A stretch of DNA of 49,035 nucleotides from an uncultured Duncaniella sp. (GCA_910588795.1 CAJURI010000011.1:1-49035), one strand, 5' to 3'; counted from the stretch's first letter, positions 1 to 8,925 are shown. Notes: a model not told the origin generated them from the letters alone. Program-made: numbers and translations.

Positions 1-351
1 GCCAAATTTTTATACCCTGTTTAACTATATTTTAACACTTAAACACAGCAAAGAACGAGAGCAAATAAGGATTTTACAATCTTAAAAGATTGATCTTCAA
101 ATAAAAAGTCCGAATTAGGCTCTGAATCACCACAGATCGTGCTATCTCGTGCAAAAAGGGTGACAGCTATAATAAAGCCACTCTTATGACACACTCACCC
201 AATAAAAACTCAAGATGATCACAAAAAACAGAGACGGAAAAATCACATACAGAAAAAGCAGGAGCTATTGCCACATGCATCAATACAGCATGGCAGCAAA
301 AGCTCCTGTTTTCTTTATAGCTTATGAGACTTTAGCGTCCCCAAAGCCTGT
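1..351. other. AT-rich gap at the left edge, no gene seen
   Basis: This is the region downstream of serA. I see no convincing reading frame. It contains a small AT-rich inverted repeat around 78-95 (caatctt, loop aaa, agattg) and the serA terminator hairpin at 259-308, annotated separately. No TAnnTTTG promoter element was found on either strand. Confidence 0.5.
259..308 (-). terminator. Rho-independent terminator of serA
   Basis: The arms caggagct (259-266) and agctcctg (301-308) are perfectly complementary, and inner bases ttgcca/tggcag extend the pairing. Read on the minus strand, the hairpin is followed by a T run (complement of the aaaaa at about 253-257). It lies 43 bases past the serA stop codon, so serCA transcription probably ends here. 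Confidence 0.7.
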
Positions 352-1272
352 TTACTTGTTCACGCGGAAGCGATCCTCACCTGTGGTAAGGAAAGCTATC
401 ACCTGACGGGCAGCAGCAAGACCGGCGTTGATATTGGCCTCGGCAGTCTGAGCACCCATCTTCTTCGGCGTGAAGAACACACGGTCGCCAAACCGCTCCT
501 TGATATCGGCGGCACGCTCGGGAGCGACATCAGCCACATATTTGAGATCAGGACGCGCCTCAAGCGCACGGATCAGCCCCTCTTCATCAATGACCTCCTT
601 ACGGGCGGTATTGACAAGCAGACCACCCTTAGGCATCGATGCAATGAGGTCATAACCTATTGAGCCACGAGTCTCGGGAGTAGCGGGGATATGTATCGAC
701 ACCACACGGTTCTCCTTGTAGAGCTGCTCGACAGAATGAACAGGTGTAACGCCGGCCTCCTCCATCACTGCATCGGGGCAGTAGGGATCAAGCGCGGATA
801 TGTTCATTTCGAAGCCACGACCGATACGGGCGACATTGCGTCCCACCTGGCCGAAAGCCTGGATGCCGAGAGTCTTGCCCTTAAGCTCTGTACCGGAAGT
901 GCCGTTGTACATGTTTCGGCACATCATGACGGCAAGCCCGAACACGAGCTCGGCGACAGCATTGGAATTCTGGCCGGGTGTGTTCTGCGCGCTCACACCA
1001 TGAGCGGTGGCCGCAGCAAGGTCGATATTGTCATAACCGGCACCGGCACGCACCACGATCTTAAGATTCTTTGCAGCGTCAAGCACCTCTGCGTCCACTT
1101 TGTCAGAACGTATGATGAGAGCGTCGACGTCAGCGACAGCGGCAAGCAGGTCAGCCTTTGCAGTATATTTCTCCAGCAGGATCAGTTCTGCGCCGGCATC
1201 CTCTATGACCTTACGCATACCATCCACCGCAACAGCGGCAAACGGTTTTTCGGTAGCTATAAGAACTTTCAT
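352..1272 (-). CDS. serA: D-3-phosphoglycerate dehydrogenase, short form without ACT domain
   Basis: Oxidises 3-phosphoglycerate to 3-phosphohydroxypyruvate with NAD, the first committed step of serine synthesis, in the cytoplasm. At 306 residues it has only the substrate- and nucleotide-binding domains of the D-2-hydroxyacid dehydrogenase family and lacks the C-terminal ACT domain used for serine feedback. Visible motifs are RAGAGYDNID (75-84), a Rossmann turn around GIQAFGQVGRNV (136-147) and NTARKEVIDE (221-230), in which R224 is the expected catalytic arginine. The usual catalytic histidine, in a TPH(I/L)G context, is absent: this protein reads TPKKMGAQT (268-276). From memory, Bacteroidales SerA proteins share this. 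It lies 18 bases after serC on the same strand, so the two form an operon. Confidence 0.9.
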   Translation of the reverse strand: MKVLIATEKPFAAVAVDGMRKVIEDAGAELILLEKYTAKADLLAAVADVDALIIRSDKVDAEVLDAAKNLKIVVRAGAGYDNIDLAAATAHGVSAQNTPGQNSNAVAELVFGLAVMMCRNMYNGTSGTELKGKTLGIQAFGQVGRNVARIGRGFEMNISALDPYCPDAVMEEAGVTPVHSVEQLYKENRVVSIHIPATPETRGSIGYDLIASMPKGGLLVNTARKEVIDEEGLIRALEARPDLKYVADVAPERAADIKERFGDRVFFTPKKMGAQTAEANINAGLAAARQVIAFLTTGEDRFRVNK

Positions 1273-1290
1273 GTCTATGCGACTTAAAGA

Positions 1291-2358
1291 TTAATGCTGC
1301 TTCTCGAAATCATTCATAGCCTCGACGAGCACCTTAACGCTCTCAAGCGGGAGAGCATTGTAGAGAGATGCGCGGAAACCGCCCACTGAACGATGGCCCT
1401 TGATGCCCACAATACCACGGGCTGTGCAGAAGTCAACGAAGTCCTTCTCAAGCTCCTTATATTCAGGAGTCATGACGAAAGTGACATTCATGATAGAGCG
1501 AGAATCCTCAGCTGCAGTGCCCACAAACATACGGCTGCGGTCGATAGCGTCGTAAAGCACGCCAGCCTTTTCAAGGTCGAGCTTCTCCATGGCCTTCACG
1601 CCACCCATCTCCTTATAATAGCGGAGAGTCATGAGCGAAGCATACACGGGGAGCACCGGAGGAGTATTGAACATGGAGCCCTTCTTGATGTGCGTACGGT
1701 AATCGAGCATGGTCGGGATCACACGGTCCACCTTGCCGAGGGCGTCCTCCTTTACAATAACGAGAGTAGCACCGGCAGGGCCGAGGTTCTTCTGCGCGCC
1801 GGCATAGATGAGGTCATATTTTGCCACATCAACGGGGCGGGAGAAAATGTCACTTGACATGTCGGCTACGAGGGGCACGGAAACCTCCGGATCCTCACGA
1901 AGCTCGGTACCATAGATAGTATTATTGGTAGTGATATGGAAATAATCAAGATCAGAGGGAACTTCATATCTGCGGGGATAGAAAGTGTAGTTAGCTTCCT
2001 TGGAGGATGCAAGCACCTCGACTTCACCGAACAGACGGGCCTCCTTTATGGCATTGGATGCCCATGTGCCAGTGTCGAGATAACCGGCCTTGGTGCGGAG
2101 AAGGTTCATCGGAGCCATGCAGAACTGCAGGCTGGCACCGCCGCCAAGATAAAGCACCTGATACCCTTCGGGCACTTCAAGGAGCTCCTTTACCAGAGCC
2201 TGAGCCTCGTCCATCACTGCAACGAATTCCTTGGAACGGTGAGACACTTCAAGGAGCGAAAGCCCTGTCTCAGCAAAATTGTTCACTGCATCGGCCGTAT
2301 GCTTGATTGTGTACTCACTCAAGATCGACGGCCCGGCATAGAAGTTATGTTTCTTCAT
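1291..2358 (-). CDS. serC: Phosphoserine aminotransferase
   Basis: PLP-dependent transfer of the glutamate amino group to 3-phosphohydroxypyruvate, giving phosphoserine, the step directly after SerA. The protein has 355 residues, normal for SerC. The start MKKHNFYAGPS matches the family N-terminus. The frame can be extended 10 codons upstream, but that adds residues foreign to the family. Recognisable parts are the SHRSKEF motif near 39-45, the glycine-rich LGGGASLQF (71-79), and the PLP lysine K190 in AGAQKNLGPAG. A TAnnTTTG element 62 bases upstream supports the start and suggests serC leads the serCA operon. No serB phosphatase is in the window. Confidence 0.94.
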   Translation of the reverse strand: MKKHNFYAGPSILSEYTIKHTADAVNNFAETGLSLLEVSHRSKEFVAVMDEAQALVKELLEVPEGYQVLYLGGGASLQFCMAPMNLLRTKAGYLDTGTWASNAIKEARLFGEVEVLASSKEANYTFYPRRYEVPSDLDYFHITTNNTIYGTELREDPEVSVPLVADMSSDIFSRPVDVAKYDLIYAGAQKNLGPAGATLVIVKEDALGKVDRVIPTMLDYRTHIKKGSMFNTPPVLPVYASLMTLRYYKEMGGVKAMEKLDLEKAGVLYDAIDRSRMFVGTAAEDSRSIMNVTFVMTPEYKELEKDFVDFCTARGIVGIKGHRSVGGFRASLYNALPLESVKVLVEAMNDFEKQH

Positions 2359-2419
2359 ATTGGTATTGATAATAATTGTCCTTTGCAAGCTCCGGTCTTA
2401 TCCGAAAAACTTACGACTG

Positions 2420-2427
2420 CAAATTTA
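2420..2427 (-). promoter_or_regulatory. Bacteroidota -7 element upstream of serC
   Basis: On the minus strand the sequence reads TAAATTTG, a full match to the TAnnTTTG consensus of the primary Bacteroidota sigma factor. It lies in AT-rich DNA 62 bases before the serC start. I did not identify a clear -33 box. Confidence 0.5.
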
Positions 2428-2517
2428 TACAAATTATTTTCAAAAAATAAATTAAATACTGAAATTTTTCTTTAATCCTCGAATAACTCCGGTTTTATAC
2501 AAAAAGAGGACTCTTTT

Positions 2518-3831
2518 TCATACATTTTTACCATCATTTCCGCCATCGCCGGCGCGCGTGCCGCACCAACGCTCGTTCTGCAAAGCCGCCGCACGCATCT
2601 CGGCGGGATTGCCTCCCGGCTCCCAAAAGCCCTCATGCCCGAGTTCGTCAGGCATGAACTGCTGTATGACGAAATTGCCCGGATAGTCATGGGCATACTT
2701 ATAATCGCGGCCATACCCCATATCCTTCATCAGAGATGTCGGGGCATTGCGCAGATGCAGCGGCACAGGCAGATTTCCGGTCTCGTCGACACACTTCAAC
2801 GCCCGGTCGACAGCCTTGTAAGCCGAATTGCTTTTCGGGGAGGTGGCGAGATATATGGCACATTGCGACAGCGGGATCCTACCTTCAGGCATCCCAAGCT
2901 TGTGCACAGCGTCAAACGTGGCGTTGGCAAGCAGCAGAGCGTTGGGATTGGCAAGCCCTACATCCTCCGAAGCCAGTATGAGCATGCGCCGCGCTATAAA
3001 CTCCGGCTCCTCACCCCCGGCTATCATGCGGGCGAGCCAATAGACCGCCGCATCAGGGTCGCTGCCCCGTATGCTCTTGATGAAAGCCGATATTATATCG
3101 TAATGCATCTCGCCCCCCTTGTCATACACGGCAGGATTCTCCTGCAGACGGTCAGTAACCGTACGGTCGTCTATCACCATCCTCTCACCCTGTGGAGCAG
3201 ACTGTTCGAGAAGATCGAGGATATTGAGCAGCTTACGCGCGTCCCCTCCCGCAAAACGGAACAGGGCCGTAGTCTCCCTCACATCCACGCCATGCGCCTT
3301 AAGCACAGGATCCCTGTCGAGCGCGCTGTCAAGGAGAGCCTGCAGTTCAGGCTCCTCAAGAGGCTTGAGGGTGTACACCTGAGCCCTCGACAGCAAAGGT
3401 CTGATCACCTCAAAGGAAGGGTTCTCGGTAGTCGCGCCGATAAGTGTCACTATGCCGCTTTCCACTGCGCCGAGCAACGAATCCTGCTGATTCTTGCTGA
3501 AGCGGTGTATCTCATCTATAAAAAGTATGGGGCGTCCCTGGGTGAACATGCTCTCCGTGTCACGCCGGCACCTGTCGAGCACATCGCGCACATCCTTGAC
3601 CCCGGAATTGACCGCCGAAAGAGTATAGAACGGCACATTCACCGTATTGGCTATAATCCTTGCAAGAGTGGTCTTTCCCACCCCTGGAGGCCCCCACAGA
3701 ATGAAGGATGCTATCTTGCCTGACTCTATCATCCTGCGCATAACACCCTGTGGGCCCACAAGATGGGTCTGCCCTATATAATCCTGAAGCGAACGCGGAC
3801 GCATACGTTCCGCCAATGGTACTGTAGTCAT
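2518..3831 (-). CDS. rarA: Replication-associated recombination protein A (AAA+ ATPase)
   Basis: RarA (MgsA) is a clamp-loader-like AAA+ ATPase that acts at stalled replication forks. The 437-residue protein is normal length. Walker A is GPPGVGKT (47-54), Walker B is LFIDEIHR (103-110), and sensor 1 follows in LIGATTENPSFEV. The C-terminal half carries the family signatures DPDAAVYWLARM and ILASEDVGLANP. The N-terminal PLAERMRPRSLQDYIGQ is typical of the family and supports the ATG at 3831. It is separated from serC by about 160 AT-rich bases without an obvious terminator. A -7 element lies only 5 bases before the start codon, suggesting an almost leaderless message. Confidence 0.95.
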   Translation of the reverse strand: MTTVPLAERMRPRSLQDYIGQTHLVGPQGVMRRMIESGKIASFILWGPPGVGKTTLARIIANTVNVPFYTLSAVNSGVKDVRDVLDRCRRDTESMFTQGRPILFIDEIHRFSKNQQDSLLGAVESGIVTLIGATTENPSFEVIRPLLSRAQVYTLKPLEEPELQALLDSALDRDPVLKAHGVDVRETTALFRFAGGDARKLLNILDLLEQSAPQGERMVIDDRTVTDRLQENPAVYDKGGEMHYDIISAFIKSIRGSDPDAAVYWLARMIAGGEEPEFIARRMLILASEDVGLANPNALLLANATFDAVHKLGMPEGRIPLSQCAIYLATSPKSNSAYKAVDRALKCVDETGNLPVPLHLRNAPTSLMKDMGYGRDYKYAHDYPGNFVIQQFMPDELGHEGFWEPGGNPAEMRAAALQNERWCGTRAGDGGNDGKNV

Positions 3832-3835
3832 ACCA

Positions 3836-3843
3836 CAAAGTTA
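3836..3843 (-). promoter_or_regulatory. -7 element immediately before rarA
   Basis: The minus strand reads TAACTTTG, a full TAnnTTTG match, ending 5 bases before the rarA ATG. With the usual spacing from this element to the first transcribed base, the transcript would begin at or within a few bases of the ATG. It could be a chance match in AT-rich DNA. Confidence 0.4.
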
Positions 3844-4075
3844 ACTGAAAAGTTTAAACCCGTAAAGAGACACCACCCCATGGCAGTGTTAAAGGGTATT
3901 AATTAGCTGCAAATTCTTTCCGTGTTAAGATTTTTTCATTAATTTTACCGCAACGAAACGATGGTGACAAAAGCAGTGTCCGCACATTGAAAACTTTCCG
4001 CCACCTGTCGTTGTTAGTTTAATATCCGGAAGCGATCGAACGCAGCCGGCAAAACCGTTTTAAACTATTGTCACA

Positions 4076-4357
4076 ATGAGCGCACAACGTAATTCAGGAA
4101 CCCCCAAGACCATGCGGAACATATTTGGCATCATCATGATAGTCATATATCTTGCAGTAGGCATACTATTTCTTTGCGGATACTTCAACATCCTATTCCC
4201 CACATGGACCTGGGTGCGCTGGGTGGGAGGCGCGTTGTTCATAATATATGGACTCTGGAGAGGATACCGCCAGTTTGCCGGCGTTGATCCGGGCTACGGC
4301 AACGATCCTGACGACGATGACGAGACCTCCGATCCCACATCATTCAAAAAACACTAA
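4076..4357 (+). CDS. Small two-helix inner-membrane protein with acidic tail, unknown function
   Basis: A 93-residue protein. Two hydrophobic segments (about 17-38 and 48-62) flank a short aromatic loop, followed by a hydrophilic tail with a run of aspartates (DPDDDDE near 80-86). I recognise no catalytic motif. It begins a plus-strand group; the PstS-like lipoprotein starts 24 bases after its stop. From memory, Bacteroidales often encode such a protein beside a TonB/ExbB/ExbD cluster with a PstS-like lipoprotein and a TPR protein. Here the exb and ton genes are absent, so only that part of the arrangement is present. The role is unknown. Confidence 0.75.
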   Translation: MSAQRNSGTPKTMRNIFGIIMIVIYLAVGILFLCGYFNILFPTWTWVRWVGGALFIIYGLWRGYRQFAGVDPGYGNDPDDDDETSDPTSFKKH

Positions 4358-4381
4358 CCCATAGCGTCAGCACATCCAGCC

Positions 4382-5359
4382 ATGAGCATATCCACGCGCC
4401 ACCTACAACTGCTTGCCGCATCCGTCATCATGGCGATAGCCATGTCAGGATGCTCGGGCAAGAAAGAGCAGAAGCAGCCCACAATGGCCAAAATCGCCTG
4501 CGACGAATCATTTGAATACATCATGGAGCAGGAGATCAATGTGTACGAGTACATCTACCCCAAGGAAGATGTGCTCGCCTATTACCTGCCCGAGAACCAG
4601 GCCATCGACTCCATCATGGCAATGGGCTCCGTGAAAGGTGCCGTGATAACAAGGCCGCTCACTGAAAAAGAGGTCAACTACCTGCGTTCCAACAAGAAGC
4701 TGGTTCATCAGAAAAAGATCGCCGTCGACGCACTCGCACTGATAGTCAACCCGGCCAATCCTGTGGAGTTACTCTCCAAGAAAGACATAGCCGAGATCCT
4801 CTCGGGCGAAGTCACCCGATGGGACCAGGTGGAGCCATGCAAGCTCGGAGAGATCGACGTGATATTCGACCATCAGGGATCATCCACGGTAGCCTACATG
4901 CGCGACTCCGTAATGGCAGGCAAGCCCATGGGAGCACATGTGTCGGCCGTTAAGTCAAACCCCGAAGTGTTCAAGGCCGTGGCCTCCAACCGCAACGCTA
5001 TAGGCATAATAGGTGTCAGCTGGGTATCAAGCGACCTGTCCGGCCGCCAGAAATCAGTCGAAGAGCTTGCCAAAGCCGTGGAGAAGAGCGACACCACAAC
5101 ACTCGAATTCAATCAGGACGTCAAAGTCCTTAAGATACGCGGCAACAACGAGGTGACCGCCTACAAGCCCTATCAGGCTTACATATTTGACGGCTCATAC
5201 CCGCTGTACCGCTCAGTCTACATGGTAAGCACAGCCCCCGGAGGCACAGTGTCACACCGCTTCTTCAGTTTCGTGACAGGATTCCAGGGACAGAAGATCA
5301 TACAGATGACAGGCATACTTCCGGCCACAGTGCGCCCGCGCATGGTGGAGCTGGAATGA
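4382..5359 (+). CDS. PstS-like phosphate-binding lipoprotein
   Basis: A 325-residue substrate-binding protein of the PstS-like (PBP superfamily) type. The N-terminus has a lipoprotein signal with lipobox MSGC near residue 20, so it should be lipid-anchored. Family-like stretches include DEILSGEVTRW-type sequence (AEILSGEVTRWDQ), DHQGSSTVAYMRDSV (an SST-type anion-binding segment) and NRNAIGIIGVSWV. The C-terminus resembles the PstS end with FVTGFQGQKII. No pstCAB transporter genes are nearby, so it may act with a TonB-type system or as a sensor rather than as a classical ABC component. That is inference from context. The next gene, a TPR protein, starts 142 bases downstream. Confidence 0.82.
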   Translation: MSISTRHLQLLAASVIMAIAMSGCSGKKEQKQPTMAKIACDESFEYIMEQEINVYEYIYPKEDVLAYYLPENQAIDSIMAMGSVKGAVITRPLTEKEVNYLRSNKKLVHQKKIAVDALALIVNPANPVELLSKKDIAEILSGEVTRWDQVEPCKLGEIDVIFDHQGSSTVAYMRDSVMAGKPMGAHVSAVKSNPEVFKAVASNRNAIGIIGVSWVSSDLSGRQKSVEELAKAVEKSDTTTLEFNQDVKVLKIRGNNEVTAYKPYQAYIFDGSYPLYRSVYMVSTAPGGTVSHRFFSFVTGFQGQKIIQMTGILPATVRPRMVELE

Positions 5360-5501
5360 CCCGCCGCGCAAATGATGCAAATACCCTTAATTACATATAA
5401 CTAATGTTTATACGCGCAATAAACATCACAAATTATCGTTTTTCAGAGTAATCCTTATAGAATATTTATAAAAACAACAATAAAATAGTAAACCAACAGT
5501 G

Positions 5502-7127
5502 ATGAAGTTACGCACATTGTTCTCCCTCTGCCTGGGAGGTATCGCGCTCACCGCGCTCGCACAAGGAGGCTATCAGGACGGCGTAGATTACTACAACGCC
5601 GACCGTTTCGAAAAAGCAAGGACCATCCTTCAGAAAACCCTCAACGACGCTTCGACCAACAAGGCCGTGTCATATTTCTATCTCGGATCTCTCGATCTGC
5701 GCGAAGGCAACATTCAGGGAGCCCAGACAAATTTCAACAACGGTATCGCTGCCGATCCCGCATACGGATACAACTATGTGGGCCTCGGAGAGATAGCTCT
5801 CAAGAACGGCAACAAAAAGGAAGCCGAGGATAAATTCAAGGAAGCTCTCAACACCAACAAGAAGGACGCAGCTCTCGTAGCAGCCGTAGCACGCGCCTAT
5901 GCAAGCATCGACCCGGTGGCCTACGCCAAAGAGATCGACAAGAACATAGAGAAAGGCATGAAGATGTCCAAGAACAAGGAGCCGCAGATATACGTGCTTC
6001 AGGGCGACCTTGCCAAGAACGAGGACAAAGGCCTGGCAGCCGGCTACTATGAGCAGGCAATAATATATGAGGAGGAGAAAGGCGATGTAAATCCCGAAGC
6101 ATACGTGAAATACTCCAACCTGTACAACAAGGTCAACTCCGACTTCGCCATCGGCAAGCTCGTAGAGCTCAACGAAAAGCTCCCCAATTCAGCATTGGCC
6201 CAGAGCGAGCTCGCAGAGAAATACTACGACAACAACCAGCTCACCCGCGCCGCCGAGCAGTACGGGAAATACATGAAGAACCCCAACCACTTCCAGGGTG
6301 ACGAGCAGCGTTATTCAGGACTACTTTACTTCGGCAAGAAATATCCCGAATCACTCGAAGTGGCACAGCAGGTGCTTGCAAAAGACCCCGACAATGAGTA
6401 CATGCAGCGTATGGTGATGCTCAACAAGGCCGCGCTCGGCGACTTTGCCGGTGCTGAAGAGGCTGCCAACAAGCTCTTCGCTCACACCGGAGCAACATTC
6501 ACCGCCACCGACTACACCACATACGCCGATGTGCTCTCCCACCTCGGCAAGCCGGAAGAGGCTGTGAAGGCCTACGAGACCGCCTACAACATGAACCCCG
6601 AAAAGAACAAGCAGATCCTCGCCGACATCTCCGAGCTTTACAACAAGCTTGAGAACGACGCCAAGTCAGTAGAGTACATGCAGAAGTTTGTCGACAGCGG
6701 CGATGCCACTCTCCAGGACTACTTCATCCTCTCCAACCGCTACAAGAACCTCGGACTCACCCTTCCCGAAGGATCTCCGGAAAGAGTCGAGGCTGCCAAC
6801 AACGGCATCAAGTACATCGACCTCGCACTTGAATCGGCAGCCAACAAGGGCCCGCTCTACCGCAACAAAGCCACCCTTCTCATGGTGCGCGACGGTGCCA
6901 ACAACACCCCCGAGCTCATCGAGACCTATCAGGCCATGATCGCCGCCTACGACGAGGATCCCGAGAACCTTACAAAGTATTCCGACGCCTACAAGACTGC
7001 CTACACCCGCATGGGTTCCTACTACATGGGACAGGACGACAAGGAGAAAGCCCGTGAATACTTCCAGAAGGTGCTTGATATCGATCCCGAAAACGAACCG
7101 GTGAAGAAGGTCCTCAGCGAACTCTGA
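5502..7127 (+). CDS. Exported tetratricopeptide-repeat protein
   Basis: A 541-residue protein with an N-terminal signal sequence (MKLRTLFSLCLGG to ALAQ) followed by TPR units throughout. Repeats are visible as AVSYFYLGSLDLREGN, YNYVGLGEIALKNGNKKEAEDKF, EDAVKAYETAYN-like and KAREYFQKVLDIDPENE at the very C-terminus. TPR arrays form protein-binding superhelices; this one is probably periplasmic. I chose the ATG at 5502; an in-frame GTG directly before it would add one residue. It follows the PstS-like lipoprotein in the same orientation, and a strong GC hairpin at 7190-7214 follows. The partner protein is unknown. Confidence 0.88.
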   Translation: MKLRTLFSLCLGGIALTALAQGGYQDGVDYYNADRFEKARTILQKTLNDASTNKAVSYFYLGSLDLREGNIQGAQTNFNNGIAADPAYGYNYVGLGEIALKNGNKKEAEDKFKEALNTNKKDAALVAAVARAYASIDPVAYAKEIDKNIEKGMKMSKNKEPQIYVLQGDLAKNEDKGLAAGYYEQAIIYEEEKGDVNPEAYVKYSNLYNKVNSDFAIGKLVELNEKLPNSALAQSELAEKYYDNNQLTRAAEQYGKYMKNPNHFQGDEQRYSGLLYFGKKYPESLEVAQQVLAKDPDNEYMQRMVMLNKAALGDFAGAEEAANKLFAHTGATFTATDYTTYADVLSHLGKPEEAVKAYETAYNMNPEKNKQILADISELYNKLENDAKSVEYMQKFVDSGDATLQDYFILSNRYKNLGLTLPEGSPERVEAANNGIKYIDLALESAANKGPLYRNKATLLMVRDGANNTPELIETYQAMIAAYDEDPENLTKYSDAYKTAYTRMGSYYMGQDDKEKAREYFQKVLDIDPENEPVKKVLSEL

Positions 7128-7189
7128 TCCGCCCGCGAACGTTACAACCATAGGAGCCAAGCTCCGCACTCTCAATAAGGTTAATCTGC

Positions 7190-7214
7190 AAGGGCCGGGC
7201 TAAGCCCGGCCCTT
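7190..7214 (+). terminator. GC-rich hairpin after the TPR gene
   Basis: A perfect 11-base-pair stem, aagggccgggc (7190-7200) and gcccggccctt (7204-7214), with a 3-base loop. It has no long T run, so it is either a weak intrinsic terminator or an RNA-processing/stability hairpin. It separates the TPR gene from the acyl-CoA synthetase gene. Confidence 0.55.
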
Positions 7215-7254
7215 GTCAATTCCTGTAATCCTCCTCTACTCCAAACCTCCTACT

Positions 7255-8925
7255 ATGACCACTGAAAATCTTCTCACGATATACGCGTCAAGCTTCCGCC
7301 AGAACTGGGAACTGCCCGCACTCACCGACTTCGGCACAGGCGCGACCATGACCTATGCCGACCTGGCGCGCCGCATCGCCGCCACACACCTGCTGTTCAA
7401 GGAATGCGGCGTGAAGCGCGGAGACAAGATCGCGCTTATGGGGCGCAACTCCATATCCTGGGTCGAGACATATATGGCCACCCTGACCTACGGAGCCGTG
7501 ATAGTGCCGGTGCTCCAGGACTTCAACGTCCAGGACGCGATGCACATAATCAACCACTCCGGAAGCGTGATGCTGTTCACCAACGAGTCGATTTTCGACA
7601 ACATGGAATTCGAGAAAATCCCGGCCGTAAGGGCCGTGCTCTCCCTTGACAAGCGCGAAGTGCTCGCCGAGCATCCCGCCAATAACAATGTGGTCACCAA
7701 ATTCCTCTCCAAGCTCCCCGACCGCATGCGCAGGACATACCCCCACGGCTTCACAAGCGCGGATGTGGAGTACCCCGAGCTTGACGAAAGCTCCCTGGCG
7801 GAGATCAACTACACCTCAGGCACCACGGGATTCTCAAAAGGCGTGATGCTCACGCTCCGCAACCTCGGAGGCAACGTGAGATTCGGCATCGAGTCGAGGC
7901 TGCATTACCGAGGCTCGCGCAACCTGTCGTTCCTGCCGCTCGCCCACGCCTACGGATGCGCCTTCGACATGCTCACCCCCCTCGCCACAGGCTCCCACAT
8001 CACCCTGCTCGGCAAGCTTCCCACCCCCAAACTGCTCCTCAAGGCATTTGCCCAGGTGAAGCCCCACCTCATAATATGCGTACCCCTCATCCTCGAAAAA
8101 ATCTACCGCAACAAGCTGCGCCCAATACTCGAAAAGGCATCCGTGCGCAACATGCTCAAGATCCCCGGAGTCAACAAGATCATCTACCGTAAGATACGCA
8201 CCCAGCTCGTGGAAGCGTTCGGCGGAGAGTTCGAAGAAGTGATTGTGGGAGGCGCGCCGCTCAACCATGAGGTGGAACTGTTTCTCCACCGCATAGGCTT
8301 CCCCTTCACCGTGGGCTACGGCATGACCGAATGCGGCCCGCTCATCAGCTACACGCCGTGGCGCAGATTCATCCCCGGATCATCCGGAAGGACCCTCCCC
8401 GGCATCATGCAATCCAGGATAGCCGACAGCAAGGACCCGGCCAACATCCCGGGTGAGATATGCGTGCGCGGAGAGAACGTGATGTCAGGCTACTACAAAA
8501 ACCCCGACGCAACCGAAGCGGTGATCGACGCCGAAGGATGGCTCCACACAGGCGACATGGGCACGATATCCCACGACGGGACAATCTTCATTCGCGGCAG
8601 ATACAAGACCATGATCCTGAGCGCGAACGGACAGAACATATACCCCGAAGAGATCGAGGCCAAGCTCAACAACCTCCCCTACGTGGCCGAAAGCCTCATA
8701 GTGGAGCGCGGGAAGCACCTCGTGGCCCTCGTGTACCCCGATTACGAAGCCATGGACCGCGACCACATCCCCAACGAAAAGCTTCCGGAAATAATGGAAA
8801 AGGTCCGCACCGAGCTGAACCAGCAGGTGGCCCCCTACGAAAGAGTGGACAGGATACAGCCCATAGCCAACGAATTCGAGAAGACCCCCAAACGCTCCAT
8901 AAAGCGATATCTCTACAACGCCTGA
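7255..8925 (+). CDS. Long-chain fatty-acid/acyl-CoA synthetase (AMP-binding)
   Basis: Activates a fatty or other carboxylic acid through an acyl-adenylate to an acyl-CoA thioester, using ATP. The 556-residue protein carries the ANL-superfamily motifs: P-loop TSGTTGFSKGVML near 186-198, GYGMTECGPL near 354-362, WLHTGDMG, and a C-terminal lysine motif ending in TPKRSIKRYLY. An in-frame TTG at 7213 would add 14 residues, but that places the start inside the terminator hairpin, so the ATG at 7255 is preferred. The thioesterase gene follows 46 bases later and dprA after that, all plus strand. The chain length and acid used cannot be told from sequence alone. Confidence 0.9.
   Translation: MTTENLLTIYASSFRQNWELPALTDFGTGATMTYADLARRIAATHLLFKECGVKRGDKIALMGRNSISWVETYMATLTYGAVIVPVLQDFNVQDAMHIINHSGSVMLFTNESIFDNMEFEKIPAVRAVLSLDKREVLAEHPANNNVVTKFLSKLPDRMRRTYPHGFTSADVEYPELDESSLAEINYTSGTTGFSKGVMLTLRNLGGNVRFGIESRLHYRGSRNLSFLPLAHAYGCAFDMLTPLATGSHITLLGKLPTPKLLLKAFAQVKPHLIICVPLILEKIYRNKLRPILEKASVRNMLKIPGVNKIIYRKIRTQLVEAFGGEFEEVIVGGAPLNHEVELFLHRIGFPFTVGYGMTECGPLISYTPWRRFIPGSSGRTLPGIMQSRIADSKDPANIPGEICVRGENVMSGYYKNPDATEAVIDAEGWLHTGDMGTISHDGTIFIRGRYKTMILSANGQNIYPEEIEAKLNNLPYVAESLIVERGKHLVALVYPDYEAMDRDHIPNEKLPEIMEKVRTELNQQVAPYERVDRIQPIANEFEKTPKRSIKRYLYNA

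Noticed and set aside
215..406. A 63-codon plus-strand frame at the left edge
   Set aside because: It crosses the serA terminator hairpin and enters serA antisense, so it is very unlikely to be a gene.
2635..3723. A 362-codon plus-strand frame opposite rarA
   Set aside because: RarA on the other strand has intact Walker motifs; the plus frame shows no domain.
4382..5359. Membership of a pst phosphate ABC operon
   Set aside because: No pstC, pstA, pstB or phoU genes adjoin it, so only a PstS-like binding fold is claimed.
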